From NCBI GenBank assembly GCA_027943245.1, contig JANDJZ010000126.1, forward strand, positions 1-42,779: DNA of 42,779 nucleotides. The letters run 5' to 3'. The stretch is from Acanthamoeba sp. SK_2022b. Taxonomy: Eukaryota; Discosea; Longamoebia; Acanthamoebidae. Numbering within the stretch: position 1 is the stretch's first letter; each line of letters begins with the position of its first letter. This document shows, in pieces, positions 10,666 through 21,208 of this stretch. A program made the translations under genes and the position numbers. The notes beneath the pieces are model-generated. The model searched no databases and had not been told where the DNA came from. It worked only from the letters and a program-made list of their open reading frames with translations.

Positions 10666-11762
10666 ATGAAGCGAAGATGTGGTGCGCTGGCGGTGCCGCG
10701 GCGGGGCTTCGGTGCGAGCCATCATGCACGACGTCTTGTGGGCGGCGTGCAAATGCTGTCCACCGCCCCGGAGGTGGACGTGTGCCAGGAGATGGAAACA
10801 ACTCTGCACTCGCTCGCCTGCACGGATGAGCTAGCACAGCTGCTGGCGCACCACACAAAGGGCTCCGACGTCCTGTGCCTCACAGGGTAAGTGCATCATC
10901 TTAATTTGTATTATTGTGAATTACTTTTCTGGGTTGTGCCTTCGATTACACATGCGCGCGTAAAGCGATATGGGCACAGGCAAGACGGCCTTTGCTAGAT
11001 GCTTTGTGCGAAGCTTCTTTGGTGACCCTACCGTTCAGGTGACGTCGCCCACATACCTGCTCGATCTGCACTACGAGGCGCCCTCCAAGCCCGGCATCAC
11101 GTACTGTGCCTCCACATCTCTCCACGCACACAATGCGCGCACAATGAAGGCCTTGCGGTGCTGACTCATCGGTGCAGGATACGACACATGGACCTCTTTC
11201 GGTGTACGGGCCCTGATGACCTTTACGCGCTGGGCCTGGCCTCTCCCGCAACCACGACCACACAACCGCCTCGGATCAGCTTGCGTACGCTCGCCTTCAA
11301 GAAGCTGATGAACGACGTTTCGGTCGCTCCCTTAGCATGACGTGGCAAGAGTGACCGTTTGCCTTGTTTTCGCCGTGGCTAGCCGAGACCGAGATTGCGT
11401 TGATAGAGTGGCCGCAACGGGTCGGCATGGCCAGCATGCCACGCGACCGTCTGGCTCTCCACTTCTCCATCATTGAAGATGACAGCAAACTCCTCAAGAG
11501 CTACAGACGACCGAATTCAGCAAACGATGACGAGAACGAGGAGGATGAGGAGGAGTATGAGGAGGAAGAGAACGGGCTCCGGCATGTGAGGTGCGTCCCT
11601 ACACGCGTGACGTCAGCAGCATGCGGCACCGCTGATATGACGAGAGGGGCTGATAGTAGTCGGTGGTTTAGGCTTGCAGGATACGGGCGTTGGCGAGCGC
11701 GATTGCTTCGGATTCAAGAGGAGTGGGCACGAAGAGTGGTCAACCCTCAAGCCAACCAGTAG
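10666..11762 (+). CDS. tsaE: TsaE-type tRNA threonylcarbamoyladenosine ATPase, organellar
   Basis: The 253-residue model has exons 10666-10886, 10966-11100, 11178-11284, 11383-11590 and 11672-11762, with all phases closing. TsaE is the P-loop ATPase that works with TsaD and TsaB/Qri7 to make t6A at position 37 of ANN-decoding tRNAs. The Walker A motif GDMGTGKTAFAR is split by intron 1. VTSPTYLL, HMDLFR and ALIEWPQR are the usual downstream TsaE motifs. The first 28 residues are Arg-rich with no acidic residues (MKRRCGALAVPRRGFGASHH), as in a mitochondrial presequence. An acidic stretch (ENEEDEEEYEEEEN) near the C-terminus is unusual for the family. Intron 3 (11285-11382) is the least certain, because the join gives ISLPETEIAL. 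The next gene starts 116 nt downstream. Confidence 0.9.
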
Positions 11763-11878
11763 TCGCTCTTGCGCTCTTCGATCGAAGACGCCCACTACCA
11801 GGAAAAAGAACAGAAACAACGTTGCAGAAAATCGTAAAATGAAGTTGGCCTGGGCAGAGGAGCGAGAGAGCTCTGAAG

Positions 11879-14800
11879 ATGGAGATGGAAGCGGCTGCAG
11901 AGAACGTTGATTTGTCCCTGGTCGAGCGGCTCCTTCGGGAATCGTTACCGTTTGAGCATCGGGTTGTGAATGTTTACCTGGTGGGCTCACGCGCCTACGG
12001 CCTTGCGGCTCCCGGTTCGGACTACGATGTAACTGTGGTCATTGAGAGCGCTTATGACCTCGTCGGGCTGCAGTTTCTGTCCTTTGACGAATTCAATCTC
12101 AACCTCAACATCTTTCATCTTGCCTACTTTCTCAAGCTCATTCAACAGAACGTGGTCTGGGTTCTCACGGTATTCACTCCATGCTTTTATTTATTTTATT
12201 ATTTCTTTTATTAAATAAAATAAAATCAAATAATTATTGGCTAAAGTGCTTTACGCAGGTCCTCTACCTGCCGAAGGAGTTCGTGTGGAAGGAGGCTGTA
12301 CGCCCACCATTCGAGCTGAGGAAGGTCGACCTCAGGCGCGCCGTTACGATGGATGCTGACCACCACCTCTCCAAGGGCAAGCGCCTGTGGGTTCGCGAAG
12401 GTCGTACACGCAGCGCAAGTGGCAGACGAGTAGAGAGATCCGCTGACAAAGCATAGCCCACGACAGGTGACTTGAAGCGAGGGAAGAAGAACATCCTACA
12501 CGGATTGAGAACGTTGCACTACGCTCTTCAGCTCCTTCGACATGGGGCCATCACCAACATACAGGAGGTCAACCACTACTGGCCCGAGGTATGGTCGCCT
12601 GCCGCTACATGTTTTGGCTTGGGGTGAGTGGGGGCTGAGGAGGCAGGCGGGCGCCTCTACAGATCGAGTCGGACTCGTCGACCGACTGGGCGCACTACCA
12701 GAAGAAGTACCTGCCCCTCTACAAGCAGCTCAAGGCGGAGGTGGTCGCCCTCACCGAGCCCAAGCCTATCCCCGCCACCGCACCGTCCGACCAGCGACCA
12801 AGGACGCTCGTCTACATCGAGCGCTATGGCCTGCGCGCGCCAGGGACGGTAAGCCACATGTCACCGCCTCTTCTACTCGTTCAGCTACCAGGCGGTGGGC
12901 TGCCGTAGACTGACGCGTTAGCGACGCGCCCAGGAGCTGGACATCTCCTTGCAGAGAGACAAGACGTTCCCTCGGCTGGCCCTCCTTCACCCCGACAAGC
13001 TGTGCTCGCCCTACTCCAACCCCGTGGTGAAGGAATGCTCCTCGGGCCTGCTCGTGGAGACCGAGACGAGCGCGGGCGAAGAAGAGGTCATCGCCCGGCT
13101 CGTGTGCTACCCCTACCCAAAGGTGTACGAACTCGGGCACGCCAACGCCGAGACGCTGGATTGGGCGAGGTCGGCGGGAGAGGGCGCCGGGTCGTTCAAG
13201 GTGTACAAGCTCGAGATCACCGACAACGCGCGAGTCGTGTCGCTCTACCACTACGCGGGCTGCTGGCGCGTCTGCTCGTCCGAGTCGAGCGACTGTTCGG
13301 ACAGGATCTGTCGCGTGCGGGTCAAGGCCGAGGCCGACCAGGACCAGGGAGCCACGGACGGGGGAGGAGCGGCGGACCGCTACTACTTGAACTTCCCGAG
13401 CACCACCCACTACAACCCGTGGAACTTCTTCGAGGAGAAGCTGGCCAAGCCCCGGCAGTCGTTCGCAGCGTTCACCGCGGCGTCGGACACCACCAATGGC
13501 CAATCGACGGGTGCGCCCTCTCCGTTCCCTTGACTGCGCCGGGTCAACTCTTGGGTCAACGCATGACCGGTGGAGACCGTGTATATAACGCCAATATTGA
13601 CGGTCAAGGGCAGGCGGGCAGGGCCAGGAGAGGCTAGCCACGGACGGAGTGACGGACCAGCGGGAGGGCGAGATCAGCAAAACGTTCGGTGACTTCTTCT
13701 GGGACATCTGGAACGAACGCGGCTATCGATTCCCCGACGACACCGACCTCTGCTACAGCTTCATGGCGTCCGTCCAGGCCATCCAGATTTTCGCGCATCT
13801 CACGCCGCAGGGTAAACCCCCCCCCCAAACACCGTCACGAGGGGCAGGCCTCGCTTCGCACATGTCAGGCCACACTGGCTGACGCACGCATGCACACCGT
13901 TGGTCGTCTGCGAGCAGATCCGTCTTCGGCCGGGCAGGCGTGGCTGAGCGGCGTGCGCGACATGAAGACGCTGCGCCAGCTGTCTCCCGAAGAGGTCCAA
14001 GCCATGGCCCATGCCTACGGCTGGGAGACCATCTGTACGTTGTTTGTTGCCTGCGTAAGCTCCTCCTCCCCCCGCATCAGCTCCTTCGCTAAGGTTGCGG
14101 TGACAGTCGATCACCCGTGGGAGCGGCCCACTGCTGGCGAGCAACACCCCCGCGTCGATCCACAGGCAGAGCAAGGCTCGCCTCGTGTCGCGGAGTCATC
14201 AACGCCACCGTGCCAGTATCCATTCCCGTGGCCGCCCGTGGGCCCCTCGCCAGACGAACCGCTGGACCGCGCGTTGCGCAGGTAACCCGACGAGCGAGCG
14301 AGTGGAGAGATAGAGTTGATTACTTCTTGGCTGTCTGTACTCAGTGACCCGTGCGTGCGTCTGCAGAGCGTGCCGAGAGCTTGATCCGACCAAGTGCGCG
14401 GGTTTCCTGGTGGTCGACGACAGCATGCGCAGGTGCGTGCGATTAGAACAGCCCACCGCGCGGTCGAGGCAAGACTGACCGTCCACATGATATCTCTCCC
14501 TCTCTCTCTCTCCCTCTCCTTTCTCTCGCGTCGCTCTTTCCAGGGTGAAGGTGATCTCGCCCCAGTACTCGGCGCTGGCCAGGTTGAGCTGGTGGTCGGG
14601 CGACGAAGCCGCGCTGCGGCTACTGCTCCTCGAGGTGGCGCGGGTCAACGATCACGACTCCTTCATCAGGCGCTACCCGCAATGGTACGGTGCTAGCTTT
14701 GCCCCTCCTGGCTCCTCCTGGACCACCTCCTTAACGGGACAACGATCTCCTTCAGGGAGGACATCTACCGCCAGGTCCAGCGGCAATTCCACGCCCTGCT

Positions 14801-15133
14801 CTCCCTGCTCGACCAGGCGTACACTCCCTTGATCGATCGACCAAGGTTGCCCCCCCCCCAAACCAAGCTTGCCCGTCGCAGAGCAGGCGATGACGAAGTC
14901 GCGATGTGTGTGGATGTGGATTGATTGGGGGGGGGGGCAGGGAGGAGTTCCTGAGCGCGGCGCAGCGGTGCAAGTTCCGTAAGGTGCTGTTCAAGATGGC
15001 GCGCAAGAGCGTGCGCGACGTGCGCGCCTACTTGAGCGAGGTCGAGCCGAAGAAGCTCGCCGGTTGGGTGCGCCTCTACGCTGGCTCTCCCTCAGCAGCC
15101 AATCGAACAAAAGCCCGAGCCGGCCAATCGTAA
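11879..15133 (+). CDS. RlaP-like nucleotidyltransferase fused to degenerate T4 Rnl1-like RNA ligase (paralogue A)
   Basis: The 757-residue model has twelve exons: 11879-12169, 12259-12400, 12467-12588, 12663-12848, 12934-13510, 13638-13811, 13918-14034, 14107-14281, 14367-14432, 14544-14684, 14756-14845 and 14941-15133. Residues 30-110 are a Pol-beta-superfamily nucleotidyltransferase of the RlaP kind, with GSRAYGLAAPGSDYDV giving GS (36-37) and DxD (48, 50). The usual third Asp is Asn in LNLNIFHL. From about 248 the protein follows T4 Rnl1-type ligases: NPVVKECSSGLL, LVCYPYPK, VYKLEITDNARVVSLYHY, LCYSFMASV, CAGFLVVDDS and RRVKVISPQYSAL. The ligase motifs are recognisable in order, but KxDG, the Glu of motif IIIa, the Glu of motif IV and the second Lys of motif V are changed. 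It is therefore probably a pseudoenzyme. It is paired with paralogue B at 18095. Confidence 0.85.
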
Positions 15134-15204
15134 TTTAAACAACACAAAGCCACCACCAGTAACAGCAACAACACCTGTGTGTACAGCTTAGCAAAGACAA
15201 AAAG

Positions 15205-15856
15205 ATGCTGTGGGGCATGAGCTTCGGCACGCTGGCGCTGAACCTGCTGGTGGTGATCGTGGTGCTCACCATCACGCACCTTTTCGTGGCCCTGAAGCGC
15301 AACCAGCGGCTGCTCCGTGCCGTCGGCCCGGACGTGGTCGTGGTCGGTCAGGTATACGTGTTCTATTGTTATCATTTCACATCAAATCACTTCACCAGTT
15401 GCTGGTGATGCATCTTTTGATTTTTCATCATTCTACTTCTTCAGGTCTTCTCGTACTTTTCGCTGGCCACGAATCTGCTGCCGGTGACGTGGTTCGGGTG
15501 GGCCCTCCCCTATCGCTGGAAGGACCTGCATATCCCTCTGGACGACGCCTTCCGCCAGTCCCGCAGCGGCGTCGTTGCCTTTGCCGCTGCCACCCACACC
15601 GAAATATTTGTGAAGTACGCGTTGTTTGTTATTTATTATTATTTATTATTTTTGCACGTAGCGCTCTTGTCCATTTACTTTAATTATTGGTTGTGCAGTG
15701 ACGCGAGGCTGGTGAAGGATGTGATGATCAAGCAGCACGAACGCTTCCCCAAGCCTTCCGAGGACTACGAGTCTGTACGCCTGTGGGGCGAAAACATCGT
15801 CACCGCACCCTCCGAGGGCTACGAGTGGAAGAAACACAGGTGCGTGCACTTCATTA

Positions 15857-15935
<79 letters not shown>

Positions 15936-16551
15936 CTCATGCATGAGACCAACCTTGGACAGGGCGCTGTGCACCCCGGCTTTCTCGTCGGGCAATCTGG
16001 TGCTGGTGGCCAACACCACCGTGGCCTATGCCAACCAGCTGTTCGAGAAGTGGGAGCAGCAGACCACGACCGACGAGAACGGCGAGACGGTCCACGACGT
16101 TCTGGTGGACGAGGACATGACCAAGGTGCACCTTCACCGTTGCTCGCCACCTCAGCAGCCGACGCATCTAACCTCGGCGCGGGGGGGGGTTGAACAGTTG
16201 ATGCTGTCGATCATCGCCAAGGCCGGCTTCGGCCAGTCCCTGGCCATCACCGGCAGCCAGACCGAGCAGTACGACGCCGCCAAGTATTCCATGCCCTTCT
16301 CCCAATCCATGAACATCGTGTCCAGGTCTAGATTTACCCCCCCCCAACCGCCCTCCCCCACCCGATTGTCCCTTGCTGATTGGCTGATCGCGGGCCAATC
16401 GCCGTGTCGTGGTCGTGCTGCGAACAGCAATCTGCTGTTGTGGGCGGCGATGCCGTGGGCCTTCAAGATTCCCTTTGGCAAGCCCAAGCGCATCGGGCAG
16501 GGCTTTGCCGACTTCCAGGTTCGGTTTGCGCGCGCCTGTTTGTCCACGTGG

Positions 16552-16629
<78 letters not shown>

Positions 16630-16941
16630 CACGCGCGCGACCACACACAAGTCTAACCGCCACGCATGCAGAACTACGTCAAGGCCATCATCGCCGAGAA
16701 ACGGCAGCAGCAGCGGCTTGCCAAGGACGGCCGGCGGACAAGCGAGGAAAGCGAGGAGGGCGAAGCGAAGGCCGCCGGCGAGACCAGAGAGACGGATCTG
16801 CTGACGCTGCTGTGCTCAGCCCAAGACGACGGCTCCAAGATCACGCTCACCGATGACGAGATCTTCTCCGACGCCTTCATCTTCCTTCTGGCCGGTCACG
16901 AGGTCAGCACCACAGAGCCCACGCTCTCTTCTCTCTCTTTG

Positions 16942-17016
<75 letters not shown>

Positions 17017-17468
17017 CGCGCTTTCGTCATCATAACAGCAGCTCATGACTTGCGCGGGGCCAGACGACGGCGCATACGATGATGTGGGCTTTGGCTCTGC
17101 TGGCGCTCAACCCCGACGAGCAGGACAAGGTAAAGCTGTCGACAGCAGGCCGAGCAGTTACATGGTGGACCTCACTTGACTTTTGCTTTTACTGATTGGT
17201 TGGCTGGCTGGCTGGCTGGTTGGCATTCCAGCTGCACGAGGAGGCGGTGGCGGTGCTGGGAGACAGGGAGCCCGCGTACGCCGACTACGACAGCCTCGCC
17301 TACGCCCAGTGCGTGTTCAAGGAGACCCTCCGCCTCTACCCGCCCGTGGTGGGCCTCTCCAAGCTGCCCAGCGAGGACGTCACCCTCTCCGGCGACTACC
17401 GCGTCCCTAAAGGGGTGCGGCGCCTGACACGTCAGCTTCCTCCTTAATCATTGACGCTGATGTCCACG

Positions 17469-17526
<58 letters not shown>

Positions 17527-18006
17527 GCGGGTGTCGATGGCCATTTGGTCCATCCACCGGAATCCCGAGTATTGGGAGGAGCCCGACGCGTTCCGGCCCT
17601 GGCGCTTCGACACGCGCGTCAGTCCGCCCGTGTCGTCCTACCACTTCCTCCCGTTCTCGCTCGGCCGACGCAGCTGCATCGGCAGTCGCTTCGCCCAGGC
17701 ACGCCGCCTCTCTCCCTCCCTCTCTCCCTTCATCTTCATCATCTTGGTGAGACCGCCTTTCTCACCACTCTGCGCGCGCCGATAGGTCGAGGGCGTGACG
17801 GCGTTGGCCAAGATCACGCGCAAGTACACGATCCACCTGCCTCCCGGTACGCCTCCGGTGGCCCTGACACAATTACACCATGCTCTCCTAACACCGGTGT
17901 GGCCACAGGCACGGATGTGGCCAAGCTGATGACGGGCAAGAACATCCTCACCCTCGGGCCGGCCAACCCGATGCGCCTCTGGTTCAAGCGGCGCACCAAC
18001 CACTGA
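15205..18006 (+). CDS. Cytochrome P450, membrane-anchored
   Basis: The 550-residue monooxygenase model has twelve exons: 15205-15351, 15445-15614, 15699-15839, 15963-16125, 16198-16325, 16428-16518, 16672-16902, 17064-17129, 17232-17414, 17525-17698, 17786-17846 and 17909-18006. The coding length closes at 1653 nt. The N-terminus is a signal anchor (LNLLVVIVVLTITHLFVAL). The canonical P450 elements are all present: the helix C WKKHR, the helix I AGHETT split by an intron (354-359), the helix K ETLR at 410-413, and the heme loop FSLGRRSCIG with the Cys ligand at about 491. It should sit on the ER and use a P450 reductase. The substrate cannot be read from sequence. Four introns are filled with GT or CA microsatellites, and the intron at 17699 has a GC donor. 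The gene sits between two RlaP/ligase paralogues. Confidence 0.97.
15859..15935 (+). repeat. (GT)n followed by (GA)n in P450 intron 3
   Basis: GT repeats (15859-15914) are followed by GA repeats (15915-15935). The intron runs from the donor at 15840 to the acceptor at 15961-15962, so the microsatellite makes up well over half of it. Confidence 0.92.
16555..16628 (+). repeat. (GT)n microsatellite in P450 intron 6
   Basis: A nearly perfect GT run lies between the donor at 16519 and the acceptor at 16670-16671. Confidence 0.92.
16943..17021 (+). repeat. (GT)n followed by (GC)n in P450 intron 7
   Basis: GT repeats run to about 17008, then a short GC run to 17021. This intron interrupts the helix I AGHE/TT motif. 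The donor is at 16903 and the acceptor at 17062-17063. Confidence 0.92.
17470..17523 (+). repeat. (CA)n microsatellite in P450 intron 9
   Basis: The CA run extends right up to the acceptor (ACACAG at 17519-17524), so the repeat itself supplies the 3' splice site context in place of a pyrimidine tract. Confidence 0.92.
17699..17785 (+). other. GC-AG intron in the P450 gene
   Basis: The exon ends CGCTTCGCCCAG and is followed by gcacgc. The acceptor is gatag at 17781-17785. Joining here gives RFAQVEGVTALAKI, which matches the P450 L helix without an insertion. The only nearby GT donor (about 17747) would add 16 hydrophobic, non-P450-like residues. Confidence 0.75.
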
Positions 18007-18094
18007 AAAAATGGCAGGAAAAAACACGGAACGGTTTTCGTTTTATTTTAATATTAATATTAATTTGATTTTATTTGTAGTTCAAAAAAGCGGG

Positions 18095-21000
18095 ATGGAG
18101 GTGGGCCTGGCGTTGGTGGAGCAGCTGCTGGCGGCAGCGTTGCCCTACGCTCACCGGGCGGTAAACGTGTACCTGTTCGGGTCACGCGCGCACGGGCTGG
18201 CCACTCCGCAGTCGGACTACGACGTGATGGCCGTCATTGAGAGCGCCTGCAGCACGGATGACGTGCCTGGCAGCCGCCTCCTTGAGTTCGAGGAACACAA
18301 CCTCAGCGTCACCGTGTTCCACCTCACCTTCTTTCGCTGCCTTATCCACCAGAACGTGGTCTGGGTGTCAACGGTATACCGTTGTTATTTATATTTGTAT
18401 TTACATAAATTATCTTATCCTTATTTATTATTATCATCATCAAAAATTGGCAGGTGCTGTTTCTGCCGAAGGAGTGCGTGTGGCGAGAGGAAGTGCGTGT
18501 GCCGTTCGAGCTACGCAAGGCGGATCTTCGCCGCGTGGTGCTGGGGGACGTCAAGCAGCAGCGCAAGAAGAACAAGTGGAAAGGTGGTTGTCAAGTGTAT
18601 CACACACGGCGCTCTGGTCTTGCGTGCAGCTCATCAGCCCCGTTCTCTTCAGGGGAAGCAAAGCGAGGAAAGAAGAACTACATGCACGCACTGCGCACGC
18701 TCGACTATGCTCTGCAACTCCTCCGGGATCAGGCCATCACCGATCTCCAAGCACCGAACCACTATTGGCCGGAGGTGCCAGATGCGACCAGTCATTGGCG
18801 CGCGTGCACATGTTGCACATCTCGTTACTCACCTGCCACGCACGCACGTGTCCTTGCAGATCTCGTCCAACCCGTCGACGAGGTGGGAGGACTACAAGAG
18901 CAAGTACAGGCCACTCTTTCGAGAGCTGAAGGATCAGGTCATCGCTCTCACCGAGCCCCTGCCCATGCCGGACAATTACGGCGGCCTGGCAACCTTGGCC
19001 TACATCAGAGCCCACGGCCTGCGCGCCCTATCCACGGCACGCGCCCTCGCTCCAACCCTACTCGCGCTCGCCCGCTGAATTGGATTACCAGTACATGACC
19101 TAACCCCAACTGTGGCACAGGAGTTGAACATCGACATCTCGAGGGACGCGACCTGCCCCGGCTTGGTGATGCTGCACGCCGACAGCTTCAAGGCCCTCGA
19201 CCACCCGGTGGTCAAGGAGTGCGCGTCAGGCCTTCTCCTCGACCAGGTGTCGACAGACACAATAAATGTCGACACTCGGCTCGTGTGCTACCCGCCCGCC
19301 AAGATGGTCGACGCCAGGCAGTCCAACCTGGAGGAGACCGACATGGCGAGCTTTCTCAACAGCGACGCCCGCAACGAGGACCTGCGCTCGCGAGTGTACA
19401 AGCTCGCGATATCCGATAAGGCGCGGTTCGTGTCGCTGTACCACTACGACGGCCGATGGCGCGCGTGCTCGTCGGAGCTCGCCGACTGCAGCGACCGCGT
19501 GCTGGACGTGCGGGTGCACTTGCCTGTGGAATCCGAGACGGCCGCGCGCCGATTGGAGGTTGACGAAGCAGCAGAGGAGGACCGCCACGTCATCAAATAC
19601 CTCGCGTTCAAGAGCACGACCCACTACAACTACTGGGAGATCATGGAGGAGACGCTCGTCAGGCCCCGACAGGCCTTTGCCAACTTCGCGGCCCGCGCCC
19701 GGTGGGTCGACCCCGCCAAACGCGACGCCGACGACGGCCACGAGCCGACTCGGGGCCAGAGAACCAAGGCCAGAGCCCACGACGACGACGCCAAGACCAC
19801 GCTGGGCGACTATTTCTGGGAGATATGGGCCGAGCGAGGCTACCAACTACCGGAGGACACCGACCTGTGCTACACCTTCATGGTCTCAGTCGCGGCGATC
19901 GACGCCTGCGAGCACCTGCCCGCCCAAGGTGAGTGCACCCCGTCGCCTGTCCCGGTGTCAGCCTATGTGGGGCTGTTGACGTTGCAGACATGTGCGCAGA
20001 TCCATCGTCGGCCGGGCAGGCGCTCTTGAGTGGCATGAGATGTCTCAGCACGCTCCGCGAACTGCAGCCGACCGCAGTCCGGAGTATCGCCCACACACAC
20101 CGCTGGGAGTCCATATGTACGCGCGCAACAAACTACTTGTCGCGTTTTGTTTTCCTGGCCTTGTCGACACGGCTAACGATACCACAGTCGACCATCCATG
20201 GGAGGGCTACCACGCCGATCCACCAATCATGGCCGAGGATGCCGGGGGCAGCGCTGTCCCCGACTCGGCGCCAGGCAGAGGCGCCAAGTACGCATGGCCG
20301 CCGGTGCCTCCTCCCGACCACCACTCCCTGTTTCGGGTGCTGCAGCGGTACTTGCTGTGCCTTGCTGCCATTGGCGTGCGACTCCATGGAATCTTTAACA
20401 CATCAAGCACAGGGAAAGCAGGAAGCTCGATCCCAGCGCATGCACAGGGTTTCTTGTGGTCAACGATGACCTGCGTAGGTGCGGCATCCGTTTTCTCTCT
20501 ACGCCCGAATTGTATCAAGCTGATTGGTGCATTTGCCGACCAATGGCAGGGCCAAGATCTTGTCACCGCAGTACGCCGCCCTGGCGCGGCTGAAGTGGTT
20601 CGCGGGCAAGGAGGACACCCTCAAGGAACTGCTGCTGGAAGTGGTCCGGTCCAACGACTTCCCTGTCCTCCTCCTGCCCGAGTGGTACGTGACCCGAGAG
20701 CCACCCACTTTGAGGCTTCACGCCGGATTGGCTGATGGACGATTACAAGGGAGCCAACCTACCGCGAGCTGCATCAACGATTCCACAATCTGCTCCACCT
20801 CTTCGAAGAGGCCTACTGTCCTCTTCTCACCCTGTCGAGGTTCGATTTGAAAGCCACGAACAGGTGTTCTTGTTGAGTGGCCAATTGACTTCCCATGTTT
20901 GTTTGTGACACGTTGATGTGAACAGGCAGGAGTACGTGGACGGCGAGAAGCGGTACAAGTTCAGGCGATCGCTCACGTACATGGCCAGCCGAGGCGTGCG

Positions 21001-21127
21001 CCATAATGTGCGCGATCACCTTTGTGATCTCCCCCTCTCCAAGCCGCCCGCTCACCAACGCAACATTCCCTCCTGTCTCCTCCCTCTTCTCGCCCACGCA
21101 AGCACACCAACCGAACACAGAGATTGA
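18095..21127 (+). CDS. RlaP-like nucleotidyltransferase fused to degenerate T4 Rnl1-like RNA ligase (paralogue B)
   Basis: The 765-residue model has exons 18095-18373, 18454-18583, 18653-18774, 18860-19036, 19121-19928, 19988-20116, 20188-20347, 20413-20478, 20550-20684, 20750-20839 and 20926-21127. It is collinear with paralogue A, and intron positions and phases match except that A's intron at 13511-13637 is absent here. The nucleotidyltransferase motif FGSRAHGLATPQSDYDV gives GS at 29-30 and DxD at 41 and 43. The third Asp position is not acidic (LSVTVFHL). The ligase-like part has HPVVKECASGLLLD, LVCYPPAK, VYKLAISDKARFVSLYHY, LCYTFMVSV, AQGFLVVNDDL and RRAKILSPQYAAL. As in A, the KxDG, both catalytic Glu and the second motif V Lys are replaced. 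The C-terminal end after HNVRDHL diverges from A and could be a different splice. Confidence 0.84.
19037..19120 (+). other. GC-AG intron in paralogue B
   Basis: The exon ends CTATCCACG and is followed by gcacgc. The acceptor is gtggcacag at 19112-19120. A possible branch sequence (ctaacc) lies about 20 nt upstream of the acceptor. No GT occurs between 19000 and the in-frame stop at 19076. The join gives LSTELNIDISRD, aligned with PGTELDISLQRD in paralogue A, whose equivalent intron uses gtaagc. Confidence 0.8.
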
Positions 21128-21208
21128 GCTGCAACAGATTGGCACGTTTGGAATGTTCCAAAAAGTGGAACATTTGCTGCAGGAGAGAAAATATGAAGGA
21201 AAAGGAAA

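Noticed and set aside
13576..13592. TATA-like GTATATAACG as a promoter
   Set aside because: It lies inside the intron at 13511-13637 of paralogue A, and no gene starts nearby.
17748..17785. GT donor at about 17747 for the P450 intron
   Set aside because: Using it would insert 16 residues of hydrophobic, Ser/Pro-rich sequence right after the heme loop, where P450s have none.
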